This document shows, piece after piece, positions 45,302 to 55,175 of a stretch of DNA of 64,000 nucleotides. A model generated the notes under the pieces. That model saw only the letters and a program-made list of their open reading frames with translations, was not told the origin of the DNA and did no database searches. Origin of the DNA: Corynebacterium kroppenstedtii DSM 44385 (GTDB lineage: Bacteria; Actinomycetota; Actinomycetes; Mycobacteriales; Mycobacteriaceae); contig NC_012704.1 of assembly GCF_000023145.1 (NCBI RefSeq), forward strand, positions 1,240,001 through 1,304,000, given 5' to 3'. Position 1 is the stretch's first letter; the number at the start of each line of letters is the position of its first letter. The translations under genes and the position numbers were made by a program.

Positions 45302-47056
45302 ATGCCTTCACGACACCGTACTGCGCGCTCGTACCGCTCCATCCTGGGCCTTCTTACAGGAACAACTGTTCTTATAGTGCTCGGAGGACTTCTGTTTGCT
45401 GCCGTCCTTCCATGGCTTTCCGGGCGCGATATTGCGGTGTCTGTCTTTCGAGCACGTGAATCAGAACGGACTCCAGATCCGGAAGTCATAGAAAACATTC
45501 GGAATGAACTGGATTTGCCGTCGAACCCTATCGAAGGTATTCAGCGATTCTTTGTCGGCTTCGTCCATCTCGACTTCGGTGTCTCATGGGTAAATCCATC
45601 CAACTCTGCATGGAACACTGTCTTGGCAGGGTTTGGCCCATCCGTCTTCTTAGCAGGAACGGCCACTCTACTAGGCACTATGATCGCGTGCGCTTTGATC
45701 TGGCCACGGATTTACGCCTATTCACAGGGGCGCAGATCCCACGCAGGTCTATTATCGAGCGCGGTTTTATCCTCCGTCCCCGAATTTGTCCTCGCTAGTC
45801 TGCTGATCAGCCTCATTGCCATTCAGCTGGGATACTTGCCCGCGACCGGGTGGGATGGCCTCCGCTACGCAATTCTTCCGGTCATCTCCCTCACCATCCC
45901 CATCTCAGGAATGCTCTCACGCATTCTGCTCATCGCCGTGGATACAGCAGCGACCGAGCCTTGGGTCAGAACCTGGTTGGTAAACGGGATACCCGGTTAC
46001 CGAATTCGCAGAAGCCTCATCCGACGAGGTTTTGCGACATTAACGCCACAAATCTTCCTCTTTTTCGCTGGAACCTTAGCGTCAACAGCCCTCGTGGAAA
46101 ACATCTTTTCCATTCCCGGAATCGGACGGATCGCTGTCCAAGCGGCAACTCACCAAGACGTGCCCGTCATGCAAGCACTGCTGACCTTAGTTCTCTTCAT
46201 CGGTGTAGCGTGCGGGTTTCTCTCGAGATGCATCCATTACTTCATGATGCGTCCAATTGCTCAGTCGCACGAAGCCGGGCTCTCCCATGGACAAGCACAT
46301 ATCGATGTCGGGTGGGTGCCGCCACTCATGGCGATCATCCCTCTCGTATTCGCGCTCGTCGTCGGTAGTTTTCGGTCCTCGGCCATCACGCCCACCGCTC
46401 GCTTGGAGTCTCCCTCATTGACGCATCCGCTGGGCACTGATCAGGTGGGACGAGATGTACTCGCCAGAATGGCTGACGGAGCAATACCTACTGTCGGAAT
46501 CGCTCTCATTACGACGGCAGTCTGCGTAGTGATTGGTGTCATCATCGGCCTGAGTGGGGACTGGGCACGTGTCCTCGGTGACACGTTAAACGCTCTCCCC
46601 GCCGTTTTTATCGGGCTGGTCATTGCCTCCGTGTTTGGAACCTCTGTATGGACTGCAGCTGTCGCCGTCATGGCTGTCGGCTGGATTCCGATCGCAGCAC
46701 ATTGCAGCGCCTTAGCCTTGGACGTACGACATCAGGGGCACTACAAATGGGCCCGAGATAGTGGGGCCGGACGATGGAGATTACTTATCGTCCACACCAT
46801 CCCATTCGTCGTACCCGCCGCACTTCGCCACGGCGCGACTCGTCTGGGGCACAATATCCTGGCTCTCGCCGGACTAGCGTTTCTTGGTATCGGCGCCGGG
46901 CACGATTCTCCACAGTGGGGCACGATGCTCAGCGAAGCAGCTCCTTACGCCGACCGGGCCCTATGGTTTGCCCTTTCTCCCACATGTGCCCTCATCCTGG
47001 TCGGTCTGTCGATGACTCTCCTTGCTGACCATATCGTTAGCCGACGTCGTTCTTAG
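45302..47056 (+). CDS. Single-chain fused ABC permease (DppB-DppC type)
   Basis: A 584-residue membrane protein joining two permeases normally encoded separately. The first half (about 1-325) is DppB/NikB-like: a TM segment at residues 18-35, LDFGVSWVNPSNSAW, and a late VENIFSIPGIGRIAVQAATH loop. The second half (about 335-584) is DppC/NikC-like, with the family mark HPLGTDQVGRDVLARMADG and the EAA-type region RDSGAGRWRLLIVHTIP. About twelve membrane spans in all. ATG 45302 lacks a clear ribosome site. Last gene of the operon. Confidence 0.87.
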   Translation: MPSRHRTARSYRSILGLLTGTTVLIVLGGLLFAAVLPWLSGRDIAVSVFRARESERTPDPEVIENIRNELDLPSNPIEGIQRFFVGFVHLDFGVSWVNPSNSAWNTVLAGFGPSVFLAGTATLLGTMIACALIWPRIYAYSQGRRSHAGLLSSAVLSSVPEFVLASLLISLIAIQLGYLPATGWDGLRYAILPVISLTIPISGMLSRILLIAVDTAATEPWVRTWLVNGIPGYRIRRSLIRRGFATLTPQIFLFFAGTLASTALVENIFSIPGIGRIAVQAATHQDVPVMQALLTLVLFIGVACGFLSRCIHYFMMRPIAQSHEAGLSHGQAHIDVGWVPPLMAIIPLVFALVVGSFRSSAITPTARLESPSLTHPLGTDQVGRDVLARMADGAIPTVGIALITTAVCVVIGVIIGLSGDWARVLGDTLNALPAVFIGLVIASVFGTSVWTAAVAVMAVGWIPIAAHCSALALDVRHQGHYKWARDSGAGRWRLLIVHTIPFVVPAALRHGATRLGHNILALAGLAFLGIGAGHDSPQWGTMLSEAAPYADRALWFALSPTCALILVGLSMTLLADHIVSRRRS

Positions 47057-47133
47057 GTATCGGATGCGTCGTTGCCGGCCGAGCAGCCAGCAGCCGAAGC
47101 AAGCGTCGTCGTCCAGGTAGACTGTGGGAAGTC

Positions 47134-50100
47134 ATGACGAACAAATCCAACCGCCACGCCGCCGATGCCCGGACGACAACTACGTCGACACCCGACACAG
47201 CCTCCAATGCCCCATCGCGCAAAGAACTCTATGCTCAGCTCACCGAGGTTAGCGCCGCTGATGAGCACCGGTTTCGTCGTCGTCTGAAAAAAGCCCGATC
47301 TGACCGAGCACGGCACGCCATCGCTCGTGACTTAGCGGCGGCACGGACCCAATTCGCCGCAAAAATCGCAACGCTTCCGACGATCACGTATCCCCCTGAC
47401 CTGCCCGTATCCCAGCGGGTAGACGACATTGCCGACACTATCCGAACACACCAGGTCACTATCGTCGCTGGTGAAACCGGGTCGGGGAAAACAACGCAGA
47501 TACCCAAGATCTGTTTAGCCTTAGGGCGTGGCCGGAAAGGCATGATCGGGCATACCCAGCCGAGGCGGTTGGCTGCGCGGACGGTGGCCGAACGAATCGC
47601 CAGTGAGGTTGGCCAAGATATCGGCCAAAGCGTTGGGTACGCCATTCGTTTTGATGACCGCGTCGGCCCCTCAACAGCTATCAAGCTCATGACCGACGGC
47701 ATTCTCCTGGCGGAAATGCAACGTGACCGGCTTTTGCGGGCTTATGACACGATCATTATTGATGAGGCTCACGAACGAAGCCTCAACATCGATTTCATTT
47801 TGGGCTATATCAAACGGCTATTGCCACGACGCCCAGATCTTAAGGTCATCATCACCTCCGCGACGATCGACCCTGAAAAATTTGCGCGTCACTTCGCGGA
47901 TGAGGAGGGAAATCCGGCGCCCATTATCGAGGTCTCGGGACGAACCTACCCTGTTGAAATCCGGTACCGGCCCCCGTATATCGAACGCGAACGCAAGGAC
48001 GGCTCCGTCGAGCGGATCGAAAAAGATCCGCAGGATACTGTGTGTGAAGCATGTGAGGAGCTCATGGCAGCCGGGCCTGGGGATATCCTCTGTTTCTTCC
48101 CCAGTGAACGCGATATCCGCGAAGCTCATGACGCCATCGAGGCAAAGAAATGGCCTAATGTCGAGGTCACACCACTTTTCGGGCGCCTATCCAACGCGGA
48201 ACAGCACCGCGTTTTTAGCCCGCACCGCGGCCGTCGGATCGTACTTGCAACCAACATCGCTGAGACGTCGTTAACCGTTCCCGGTATTCATTATGTTGTC
48301 GATACAGGTACAGCACGCATTTCTCGCTACTCGACTCGGACGAAAGTCCAACGGTTACCTATCGAACCAATCAGTCAGGCGAGCGCGAATCAGCGATCAG
48401 GCCGTTCCGGGCGTATAGCGAAAGGAATTGCTATACGGCTGTATTCCGAAGAAGACTTCGACTCGAGGCCAGAATTCACCGACCCCGAGGTTTTGCGCAC
48501 CAATCTCGCCAGCGTGATCATCACGATGGCCTCGTTGAAACTGGGCGATATCAACGAGTTCCCATTCATCGATCCGCCAGAACCCCGAGCAATTCGCGAC
48601 GGCATGATGGTGCTTCACGAGCTGGGCGCTTTAGGCGAGGGCGAGCGCGATGGCTCCCCGGTGCTGTCCTCCATCGGTCGCGAAATCTCCCGTATCCCCG
48701 TCGATCCCCGGCTAGCTCGAATGCTGGTTGAAGCTCATCATCGAGATGTCGTGGAAGCCACTTCTGTCGTGATCGCCGCATTATCTATTCAAGATGTCCG
48801 CGAGCGCCCGACTGATCATGAGCCCCAGGCGGATCAGGCTCACGCGCGGTTCAAGGACACGGATAGCGACTTTATGTCGTACCTCCGTCTATGGGCATAT
48901 CTCACGAGTATCAAAAAAGAATTGTCGGGGAATGCGTTCCGGAAGCGATGTCGCGCAGAATACCTTCACTACATGCGGGTGCGCGAATGGATGGACTTTG
49001 TTCGACAACTGCGTCGAGTGACCGAAGACCTGTCGTGGTCGTGGGACCAGAATCGTCTTACTGCTGTCATACCCAACGACAACGACGAATCGACGACGCC
49101 TTCCACGAAAAAGCGCTCGCGGCCGAACAAAAAGGCGAAATCGCAGAACAATAACGCGCATCCCGATATGCCGATGCTCACCGTCGATCACGATGGGCTC
49201 CACCGATCTATTCTCTCCGGGCTTCTCTCGCAAATTGGACTACGCAGCGATGTGAGAAAGGAATACCAAGGCACTCGGGGGACGCGATTCTTCATCTTCC
49301 CAGGGTCATCGCTGCATAAAAAGCAGCCTCAGTGGCTGATGGCTGCGGAAATCGTCGAGACATCACGAATGTTCGCGCGTGATGCTGCCGCAATCCAACC
49401 ACGCTGGGTTGAAGAGCAGGCATCGGATTTACTGCGCCATCAGTATTCAGAACCTCACTGGTCACGCAGGCGATCTGCGGCAATGGCGTACCAACGGTCA
49501 ACTCTCTGGGGTTTACCGGTTGTCACTGATCGGCCGATCTCCTACCACCGCATCAACCCACGCGAAGCCAGAGAGATCTTCATCCGCAGTGCCCTCGTCG
49601 AAGGTGATTGGGTCACTCGACACAAGTTCTTTCACCTCAATCGCGACAAGCTAGCCACTGCCGGAGAGCTTGAGGAAAAGACGCGTCGCCGTGACCTACT
49701 TATCGACGACGACACTCTGTACGATTTCTATGATTCGCGGATCCCGGCCTCAGTAACGACGGGACGCCACTTCGATGCGTGGTGGAAGAAGGAATCGAAA
49801 AAAGATCCGCATCTCCTTGATTTCGATCCGGATAAGCTTCTCCACCCCGAAGCGCACACCATTAGCGAGGACGATTTTCCGGACCGGTGGCGAGCTCATT
49901 CCACCGACCTCGAGCTGACGTACAAGTTCGAGCCAGGAGAGGACGACGATGGGGTCAGTGTGCGGATTCCGCTCCCCATTATTGGGTCGTTATCGTGGGA
50001 TGACCGTTTCGACTGGAACGTTCCTGGTTTACGACGTGAACTAGTGACGGCACTTATCCGCACTCTGCCGAAGCCGTTGAGAACCACCGTTGTTCCTGCT

Positions 50101-51363
50101 CCCGACTTTGCACGTCGGGCCATCGAGATGATGCATCCGTACGAGCAGCCGCTTACGGATTCGCTCGCCGACGCTCTCAGAGCAGTCGGAGGCTCGGGCA
50201 TGACGTCCTCCGACTTCGACGTCGCTAAGCTTCCTCTTCACTTGAGGATGAATTTCCAAGCTATCGATAGACACGGGAGGGTCATCGATCAAGATCGAGA
50301 TCTGGATGCGTTGAAGAAGCGGCAAAGTTCGGCGGCAACGCAGGCAATGTCTGCCGCGTTCAAGCGAAGTAAAGTCGGTTCGGCTCTTTCTCGAGGCCAT
50401 TCCCACGACGACGGATCAGCCCAAGACTTGCCGCAGACACAGCCCGATTCCCAAAGCAGCACCGCCCGCCGTTCCGGGGAGGACGCGACGACTGTTCCTG
50501 ACCTCGGGAAGGTGTATGCAGAATGGACTGACGAGGGCATCGGCACTCTCCCCGAAAGCGTCCAAACTACGATCGACGGGCAACCGACAACAGCGTATCC
50601 GGCGCTTAAGGTCACGTCGAAGGGAATTGAGGTGGTAACCTCCGCATCTCAATCCACTGCCAATTCCATGATGTTCACTGCAGTACTTACTTTGTTAGTG
50701 CAGTCCATCAAGATCAATGAGAATCAAGCAGTGAAGGGGCTACCGCTACAGCAGCGAGTGGCGGTGGAGCACTATCCCCATGGGGGTCTGAGCGGACTGG
50801 TTAACGACTGCCGAGTTGCGGCGATCAAGGATGCGCTGGTGGATCACGGTGTCATCGAGCGATCTCCCGAAGCCTTTGAGGCACTGAAAAAAGAAATGTC
50901 GCACACTATTCCTGCAGCAACGCGGCGCATGGTTGTTGCCATGGCACCAGGGCTCGTGGCTTATGAGTCCATGGCCGAAGAGATCAAGAAGTGGGATGGG
51001 CAAGCGATCGAGGATATTAAACGTCAGCTGAATATCCTCCTTCCTCCTAATGCGGTGACACGATATGGCACCGGTCATCTCAAGCACCTTCAGCGGTATA
51101 TGAAAGCGGTTGAGATTCGTCTGGAAAACATGGAGCGTGACCCCGACCGAGACGCCGACGGCCAGGAGGAAATTAACAACCTTGAACGCGCTTTCCGCTC
51201 AAAGCTCAAAGGGCTTCCTCAACAGCGCGCAAACTCCCCCGCAGCACGAGCCATCATTTTCTCCCTACAAGAACTACGCGTTCAAGTGTTCGCAGAGCGG
51301 TTAGGCACTGCGCAGAAAGTGTCCCCCCAAAGAATTACTAAAGCCATCAACAAGCTCCGTTAA
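47134..51363 (+). CDS. hrpA: ATP-dependent RNA helicase HrpA (DEAH box)
   Basis: A 1409-residue DEAH-box helicase, slightly longer than E. coli HrpA. Motif I GETGSGKTTQIPKI (about 113-126), DEAH in IIDEAHERSLNIDFIL, SAT in ITSATIDPEKFARHF, and motif VI QRSGRSGRIAKGIAIRLY are intact. HA2 and OB-type domains follow, then a long C-terminal DUF3418 region with Ser/Lys-rich inserts (about 651-675 and 1080-1120). Acts on RNA, probably in ribosome rescue or mRNA processing. It reads in the same direction as the ABC operon and converges on nrdR. Confidence 0.93.
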   Translation: MTNKSNRHAADARTTTTSTPDTASNAPSRKELYAQLTEVSAADEHRFRRRLKKARSDRARHAIARDLAAARTQFAAKIATLPTITYPPDLPVSQRVDDIADTIRTHQVTIVAGETGSGKTTQIPKICLALGRGRKGMIGHTQPRRLAARTVAERIASEVGQDIGQSVGYAIRFDDRVGPSTAIKLMTDGILLAEMQRDRLLRAYDTIIIDEAHERSLNIDFILGYIKRLLPRRPDLKVIITSATIDPEKFARHFADEEGNPAPIIEVSGRTYPVEIRYRPPYIERERKDGSVERIEKDPQDTVCEACEELMAAGPGDILCFFPSERDIREAHDAIEAKKWPNVEVTPLFGRLSNAEQHRVFSPHRGRRIVLATNIAETSLTVPGIHYVVDTGTARISRYSTRTKVQRLPIEPISQASANQRSGRSGRIAKGIAIRLYSEEDFDSRPEFTDPEVLRTNLASVIITMASLKLGDINEFPFIDPPEPRAIRDGMMVLHELGALGEGERDGSPVLSSIGREISRIPVDPRLARMLVEAHHRDVVEATSVVIAALSIQDVRERPTDHEPQADQAHARFKDTDSDFMSYLRLWAYLTSIKKELSGNAFRKRCRAEYLHYMRVREWMDFVRQLRRVTEDLSWSWDQNRLTAVIPNDNDESTTPSTKKRSRPNKKAKSQNNNAHPDMPMLTVDHDGLHRSILSGLLSQIGLRSDVRKEYQGTRGTRFFIFPGSSLHKKQPQWLMAAEIVETSRMFARDAAAIQPRWVEEQASDLLRHQYSEPHWSRRRSAAMAYQRSTLWGLPVVTDRPISYHRINPREAREIFIRSALVEGDWVTRHKFFHLNRDKLATAGELEEKTRRRDLLIDDDTLYDFYDSRIPASVTTGRHFDAWWKKESKKDPHLLDFDPDKLLHPEAHTISEDDFPDRWRAHSTDLELTYKFEPGEDDDGVSVRIPLPIIGSLSWDDRFDWNVPGLRRELVTALIRTLPKPLRTTVVPAPDFARRAIEMMHPYEQPLTDSLADALRAVGGSGMTSSDFDVAKLPLHLRMNFQAIDRHGRVIDQDRDLDALKKRQSSAATQAMSAAFKRSKVGSALSRGHSHDDGSAQDLPQTQPDSQSSTARRSGEDATTVPDLGKVYAEWTDEGIGTLPESVQTTIDGQPTTAYPALKVTSKGIEVVTSASQSTANSMMFTAVLTLLVQSIKINENQAVKGLPLQQRVAVEHYPHGGLSGLVNDCRVAAIKDALVDHGVIERSPEAFEALKKEMSHTIPAATRRMVVAMAPGLVAYESMAEEIKKWDGQAIEDIKRQLNILLPPNAVTRYGTGHLKHLQRYMKAVEIRLENMERDPDRDADGQEEINNLERAFRSKLKGLPQQRANSPAARAIIFSLQELRVQVFAERLGTAQKVSPQRITKAINKLR

Positions 51364-51393
51364 GTCTGGGCCGATCTGATGACTACCTACTCC

Positions 51394-51846
51394 CTACTGT
51401 GAACGCCGTGCCTTGAATTCTGTGATCTCTCGTTCGAAGTCCTCCATGCTGCTAAATGACTTGTACACGGAGGCGAAACGCATGTAGGCAACTTCGTCGA
51501 GTTTCCGTAGAGGCTCTAGTACTGCAAGACCTACATCGTTTGAGTTAACCCGTGAACCTCCTTGAGCACGCAAATCGATTTCCACTTCTTGGGCAAGGAG
51601 TTTTAACGCGTCGTCAGAGACATTTCGCCCTTGACAAGCACGTCGTACACCACGGATTAACTTGTCTTTACTAAAGTCCTCTGTCACGCCGTTTCGTTTT
51701 TCAACCAACAACACAGATTTCTCAACAGTGGTGAAACGACCGTGGCACTTAGTGCACTGCCGCCGCCGACGAGTGACAAAACCATTTTCCACGGTCCGCG
51801 AATCAATCACCCGAGACTGTGGGTGGTGACAAAACGGGCAAAACAC
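51394..51846 (-). CDS. nrdR: Transcriptional repressor NrdR
   Basis: Nucleotide-sensing repressor of ribonucleotide reductase genes. The 150 residues start with the zinc ribbon [17 protein letters not shown] and [15 protein letters not shown], followed by an ATP-cone ([40 protein letters not shown]). Length and motifs are standard. Downstream of the small membrane-protein gene on the same strand and convergent with hrpA. Confidence 0.96.
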   Translation of the reverse strand: MFCPFCHHPQSRVIDSRTVENGFVTRRRRQCTKCHGRFTTVEKSVLLVEKRNGVTEDFSKDKLIRGVRRACQGRNVSDDALKLLAQEVEIDLRAQGGSRVNSNDVGLAVLEPLRKLDEVAYMRFASVYKSFSSMEDFEREITEFKARRSQ

Positions 51847-51897
51847 GACGATGATCTCCTATCTAAACGGATAACGCCGGAAAACACCGCCAGTATA

Positions 51898-52263
51898 TTA
51901 ACCCTCGCCAGAGGGCGTGACGATCACTGATTGACTATATGGTGTTTCCTGATTCATGTCCGCATCCCGCGGTTCTTCCCAGGCGTAATACAGGCTCGCA
52001 CCCATGAGCAAACCGATTACGACACTGTACGCTGCGATTCTACGTCGCTCAGGAAAAATTGACCGTCTACACGGTTGGGCATATCTTCTCGCCGGGTAGG
52101 CCCTCACGGCAGGACCTCCCCGATGAGCTCTGGGGTGAGGTCGGTTCTTCTGCACTACTCTACGGTTGGTGGCAGGCTCTGCATGCCCATTCTTATGTGA
52201 TACGTGGCGTTGGACGGGGTGAGCTGAATAACGGCGGGTCAATGTCGGGGTTTGTGTAGGCAT
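51898..52263 (-). CDS. Small membrane protein at the divS position, divergent from lexA
   Basis: A 121-residue protein with a long basic, His/Arg/Pro-rich N-terminus (about 1-75), one membrane segment (about 78-95, AAYSVVIGLLMGASLYYAW) and a short extracellular tail ending SQSVIVTPSGEG. ATG 52263 has AAAGGA six bases upstream. In C. glutamicum this slot, between nrdR and divergent lexA, holds the SOS-induced division inhibitor DivS with a LysM domain. Here no LysM domain follows the helix. Topology and position suggest a DivS-like SOS protein, but similarity was not demonstrated. Confidence 0.65.
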   Translation of the reverse strand: MPTQTPTLTRRYSAHPVQRHVSHKNGHAEPATNRRVVQKNRPHPRAHRGGPAVRAYPARRYAQPCRRSIFPERRRIAAYSVVIGLLMGASLYYAWEEPRDADMNQETPYSQSVIVTPSGEG

Positions 52264-52636
52264 GGGACATCCTTTCGGCAATGTCGAGAATGAAAATAAT
52301 CGAACATCTCATCCCTCATTGAGGGACATGGCTATGACATCATGCGGGCCGGACATAAAGGCACAACGCAGCTCGTTATTCGAACATTAAATCCTATTTA
52401 CCGAGTGTAAAAGCGTTTTTTATTCGAACATGTGCGATCTGATAGAGGTTCATGCGTGTTCTATATTCGCCAGTGTTAGCGCCAATCTTTGCCTAACAAC
52501 GGCCCGTGTCATCGAACGCACGTCCACGTGCTGTGAGTTGATGTAAACTGATCTCAACATCGCCTACCAGGCGCACAGTACGGCCAAAACTCCAGCCATA
52601 ACGACCTCAAACCTAGAACTGGGAGAGACCAGCCCC
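52264..52636. promoter_or_regulatory. lexA upstream region with LexA-type half sites
   Basis: 373 bp between lexA and the divergent membrane-protein gene. TCGAACA, the left half of the actinobacterial SOS box (TCGAACanntGTTCGA), occurs exactly at 52300-52306, 52380-52386 and 52424-52430; a variant TCGAACG lies at 52512-52518. The copy at 52424 continues as TCGAACATGTGCGA and is the best near-complete box. No copy has a perfect right half. Confidence 0.5.
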
Positions 52637-53371
52637 ATGCCTGCAAAGAAATCCCGGAAGTCAACGAAGCCTGACATGGATTCATTGACGGACCGGCAAC
52701 ATCGCATCATCGACGTAATTCATGATGCAATTGTGCTGCGTGGCTACCCGCCGAGCATTCGAGAAATCGGCCAAGCCGCTGGCCTGACCTCGACGTCATC
52801 GGTGGCATACCAACTCAAAGAGCTCGAGCGTAAAGGATTTCTCCGGCGGGACCCGAATAAACCTCGAGCAGTGGGGCTGAAGATCGCGGATCCGACGAAA
52901 CCTACTGGGTCCTCATCGCTGCACCACGCGGATGAAGAATCCACGCCATCTGCATCAGAGAACGTTGCGGACAGCGATATTGAGTCCAACCACCCCACCC
53001 CCGTCTTTATTCCGACGATCGGTCGGATTGCTGCAGGTACACCGATCCTGGCAGAACAAGAAGTTACCGACGAGTTTCCTCTCCCCCGAGAACTTACTGG
53101 CGAAGGAGACCTATACATCCTGTCAGTTGTCGGTGAATCCATGAGGGACGCCGGAATCCTAGACGGTGATTATGTCGTCGTGCGCTCACAAAATGTGGCC
53201 GAGATTGGTGATTTCGTCGTCGCCATGATTGATGGAAATGCGACGGTCAAGGAATTCCACCGGGACCGAACCGGAGTGTGGCTACTGCCCCACAACGATG
53301 CGTTTGATCCGATCCCCGGTGATGAGGCCACTATTCTCGGCAAGGTCGTCACAGTTCTTCGATCACTGTGA
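52637..53371 (+). CDS. lexA: SOS repressor LexA
   Basis: Self-cleaving repressor of the SOS response. Winged HTH ([40 protein letters not shown]) at about 17-70. A Ser/Glu-rich linker of about 35 residues is longer than in E. coli. Cleavage is expected at Ala133-Gly134 in RIAAGTPI. The catalytic pair is Ser168 (VVGESM) and Lys205 (NATVKEF), 37 residues apart as in E. coli. Length 244. Preceded by GGGAGAG. Confidence 0.96.
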   Translation: MPAKKSRKSTKPDMDSLTDRQHRIIDVIHDAIVLRGYPPSIREIGQAAGLTSTSSVAYQLKELERKGFLRRDPNKPRAVGLKIADPTKPTGSSSLHHADEESTPSASENVADSDIESNHPTPVFIPTIGRIAAGTPILAEQEVTDEFPLPRELTGEGDLYILSVVGESMRDAGILDGDYVVVRSQNVAEIGDFVVAMIDGNATVKEFHRDRTGVWLLPHNDAFDPIPGDEATILGKVVTVLRSL

Positions 53372-53434
53372 CGCGCGCCAAATAGGTCTACGCCTAATTA
53401 GATAACGCCTATTATCTGCCGACGATCCCCCCCA

Positions 53435-53464
53435 CCCGGAGCAGGAAAGCAATCCTGCTCCGGG
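53435..53464. terminator. Hairpin between convergent lexA and ptsI
   Basis: CCCGGAGCAGGA (53435-53446) and TCCTGCTCCGGG (53453-53464) form a perfect 12-bp stem with a 6-base loop. No T-run on either side. Its position between convergent genes argues for a bidirectional terminator. Confidence 0.65.
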
Positions 53465-53492
53465 CGCTGTGCTTCTACACAGCTTCTGGCTT

Positions 53493-55175
53493 TTAGCCAG
53501 CGTCAGCAGCCGCTTTCTTCGCGTCGACGGGGGAGGTAGCGGCAACCGCAGCGGCCGCCATCTTCTGGCATTCCTCGAGAGTACGGTCGCCAACCTGAGC
53601 CCCAACCCCTGCAGCAGAAGGAGCGGCAACGGACAAGGAGTTCACGCCCAAGCCCGTCAAGACGCAGGCAAGAAGCGGATCGGAAGCTGCCTCGCCACAA
53701 ACTCCGACCGGAGTTTTCGTCTCCGCGCCGGCCTCACAGACCATCTTGATGAGCCGCAAAACAGCAGGCTGCCACGGGTCATTGAGGTGAGCCAATGGGG
53801 AGGACAAGCGGTCAGCCGCCATCGTGTACTGAGTAAGGTCATTCGTTCCGATCGAAACGAAATCAATTTCCTGCATGATTTCCCGAGCACACAGCGCAAC
53901 CGCAGGAACCTCAACCATGATCCCGGGCGTCAAGCCACGCTCGTGGCACATACCCGCAAACCACCGAGCTTCGTCGGCAGTTGCCACCATTGGTGCCATA
54001 ACCCAGGTCGGAGCGTCGCCGCGATCGTTATCTTCGACCGCCTTAGCAATAGCATCCAACTGGCGCTCCAGAATATCCTGACGGTCCCACGCAATGCGCA
54101 CGCCACGAACACCCAGAGCCGGGTTGTCCTCTTCCTCCGCCTCGACGAAGGGAACGGGCTTATCCGACCCTGCATCAAGAGTACGAACAACAACCTTCCC
54201 CTTCGGGAACGCATTCAGCACACGGCCATACGCCGCGGCCTGGTCATTGACCGACGGCTCCTTCGTCGACGATAAGAAGAGAAGCTCAGTGCGGAACAGG
54301 CCAACTCCCTCAACTGCAGTCGACGCTGCCGAGGCAGCCTGAGGGCCATCCTGAACATTGGCTAATAACTGAACGCGGTGGCCATCTTTGGTCTGAGCAG
54401 GGCCTTCCCAGTTTGCGATCTTCTCTGCAAGCTGCTGCCACTCATGAACTGCCTGCTTCGCAACATCCTCATCCGGGTTGACCGTGAGCTCTCCGGCAGC
54501 GCCACTAATCATGCCTTCAGTTTCGCCTGAGGAAATCTCAACATCAGTCGGTCCAGTTGCAACAACGCAAGGAATATTGAGCTGACGGGCAATAATTGCC
54601 GTGTGCGACGTCGGTCCACCACGACGCGTGACGATGCCGATGACTAAGTCCGGATTCAGCGTTGCCGTATCCGCGGGTGCAAGGTCGTCGGCCCACAAGA
54701 TAGATGGCGTCGTGAGGACCGGAAGTCCAGGCTCCGGAAGGCCCTGGAGGTGGGCAAGAACACGGTCGCGGACATCTTCAAGGTCGGCGACGCGCTCCGC
54801 AAAGACTCCCCCGTTGGCCGTAAACATTTCGACGAATGACGCTGTAGCAGTGACTGTTGCGTCGATCGCATTCCGTCCCTGTTTGGTGGTTTTCTTAACT
54901 TTCCGACGCCATCCGCGGTCAGATGCAAGCCCCGCAGTTGCATTAACAACATCTGCAGCGTGCCCCTCGAGGCTCTTGGCGCGTTCCTTGAGAGCCTCGG
55001 TGACTGCGTTAGCCGCTTGTTCAAAACGTTCGTATTCAGCCTCGCGCTGACCTTCGTCAACCTCAGCCCCAGCTTCCGGAACAGCGGGACGCGGGGCCAC
55101 CACTGCGATTGGACCAAGGGCGACACCAGGTACTACGGCCTTACCTTTGATCACGGCAGTTTCTTGGGTGTCCAT
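53493..55175 (-). CDS. ptsI: PTS phosphoenolpyruvate-protein phosphotransferase (enzyme I)
   Basis: General PTS enzyme that takes phosphate from PEP and passes it to HPr. The 560 residues contain the active-site His191 in TRRGGPTSHTAIIARQ, the PEP-binding barrel with GVGLFRTELLFL and ALGVRGVRIAWDRQ, and the C-terminal signature DFVSIGTNDLTQYTMAADR plus VGVCGEAASDP. Divergent from the DeoR gene with a 320-bp control region. In corynebacteria ptsI stands apart from ptsH like this. Confidence 0.95.
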   Translation of the reverse strand: MDTQETAVIKGKAVVPGVALGPIAVVAPRPAVPEAGAEVDEGQREAEYERFEQAANAVTEALKERAKSLEGHAADVVNATAGLASDRGWRRKVKKTTKQGRNAIDATVTATASFVEMFTANGGVFAERVADLEDVRDRVLAHLQGLPEPGLPVLTTPSILWADDLAPADTATLNPDLVIGIVTRRGGPTSHTAIIARQLNIPCVVATGPTDVEISSGETEGMISGAAGELTVNPDEDVAKQAVHEWQQLAEKIANWEGPAQTKDGHRVQLLANVQDGPQAASAASTAVEGVGLFRTELLFLSSTKEPSVNDQAAAYGRVLNAFPKGKVVVRTLDAGSDKPVPFVEAEEEDNPALGVRGVRIAWDRQDILERQLDAIAKAVEDNDRGDAPTWVMAPMVATADEARWFAGMCHERGLTPGIMVEVPAVALCAREIMQEIDFVSIGTNDLTQYTMAADRLSSPLAHLNDPWQPAVLRLIKMVCEAGAETKTPVGVCGEAASDPLLACVLTGLGVNSLSVAAPSAAGVGAQVGDRTLEECQKMAAAAVAATSPVDAKKAAADAG

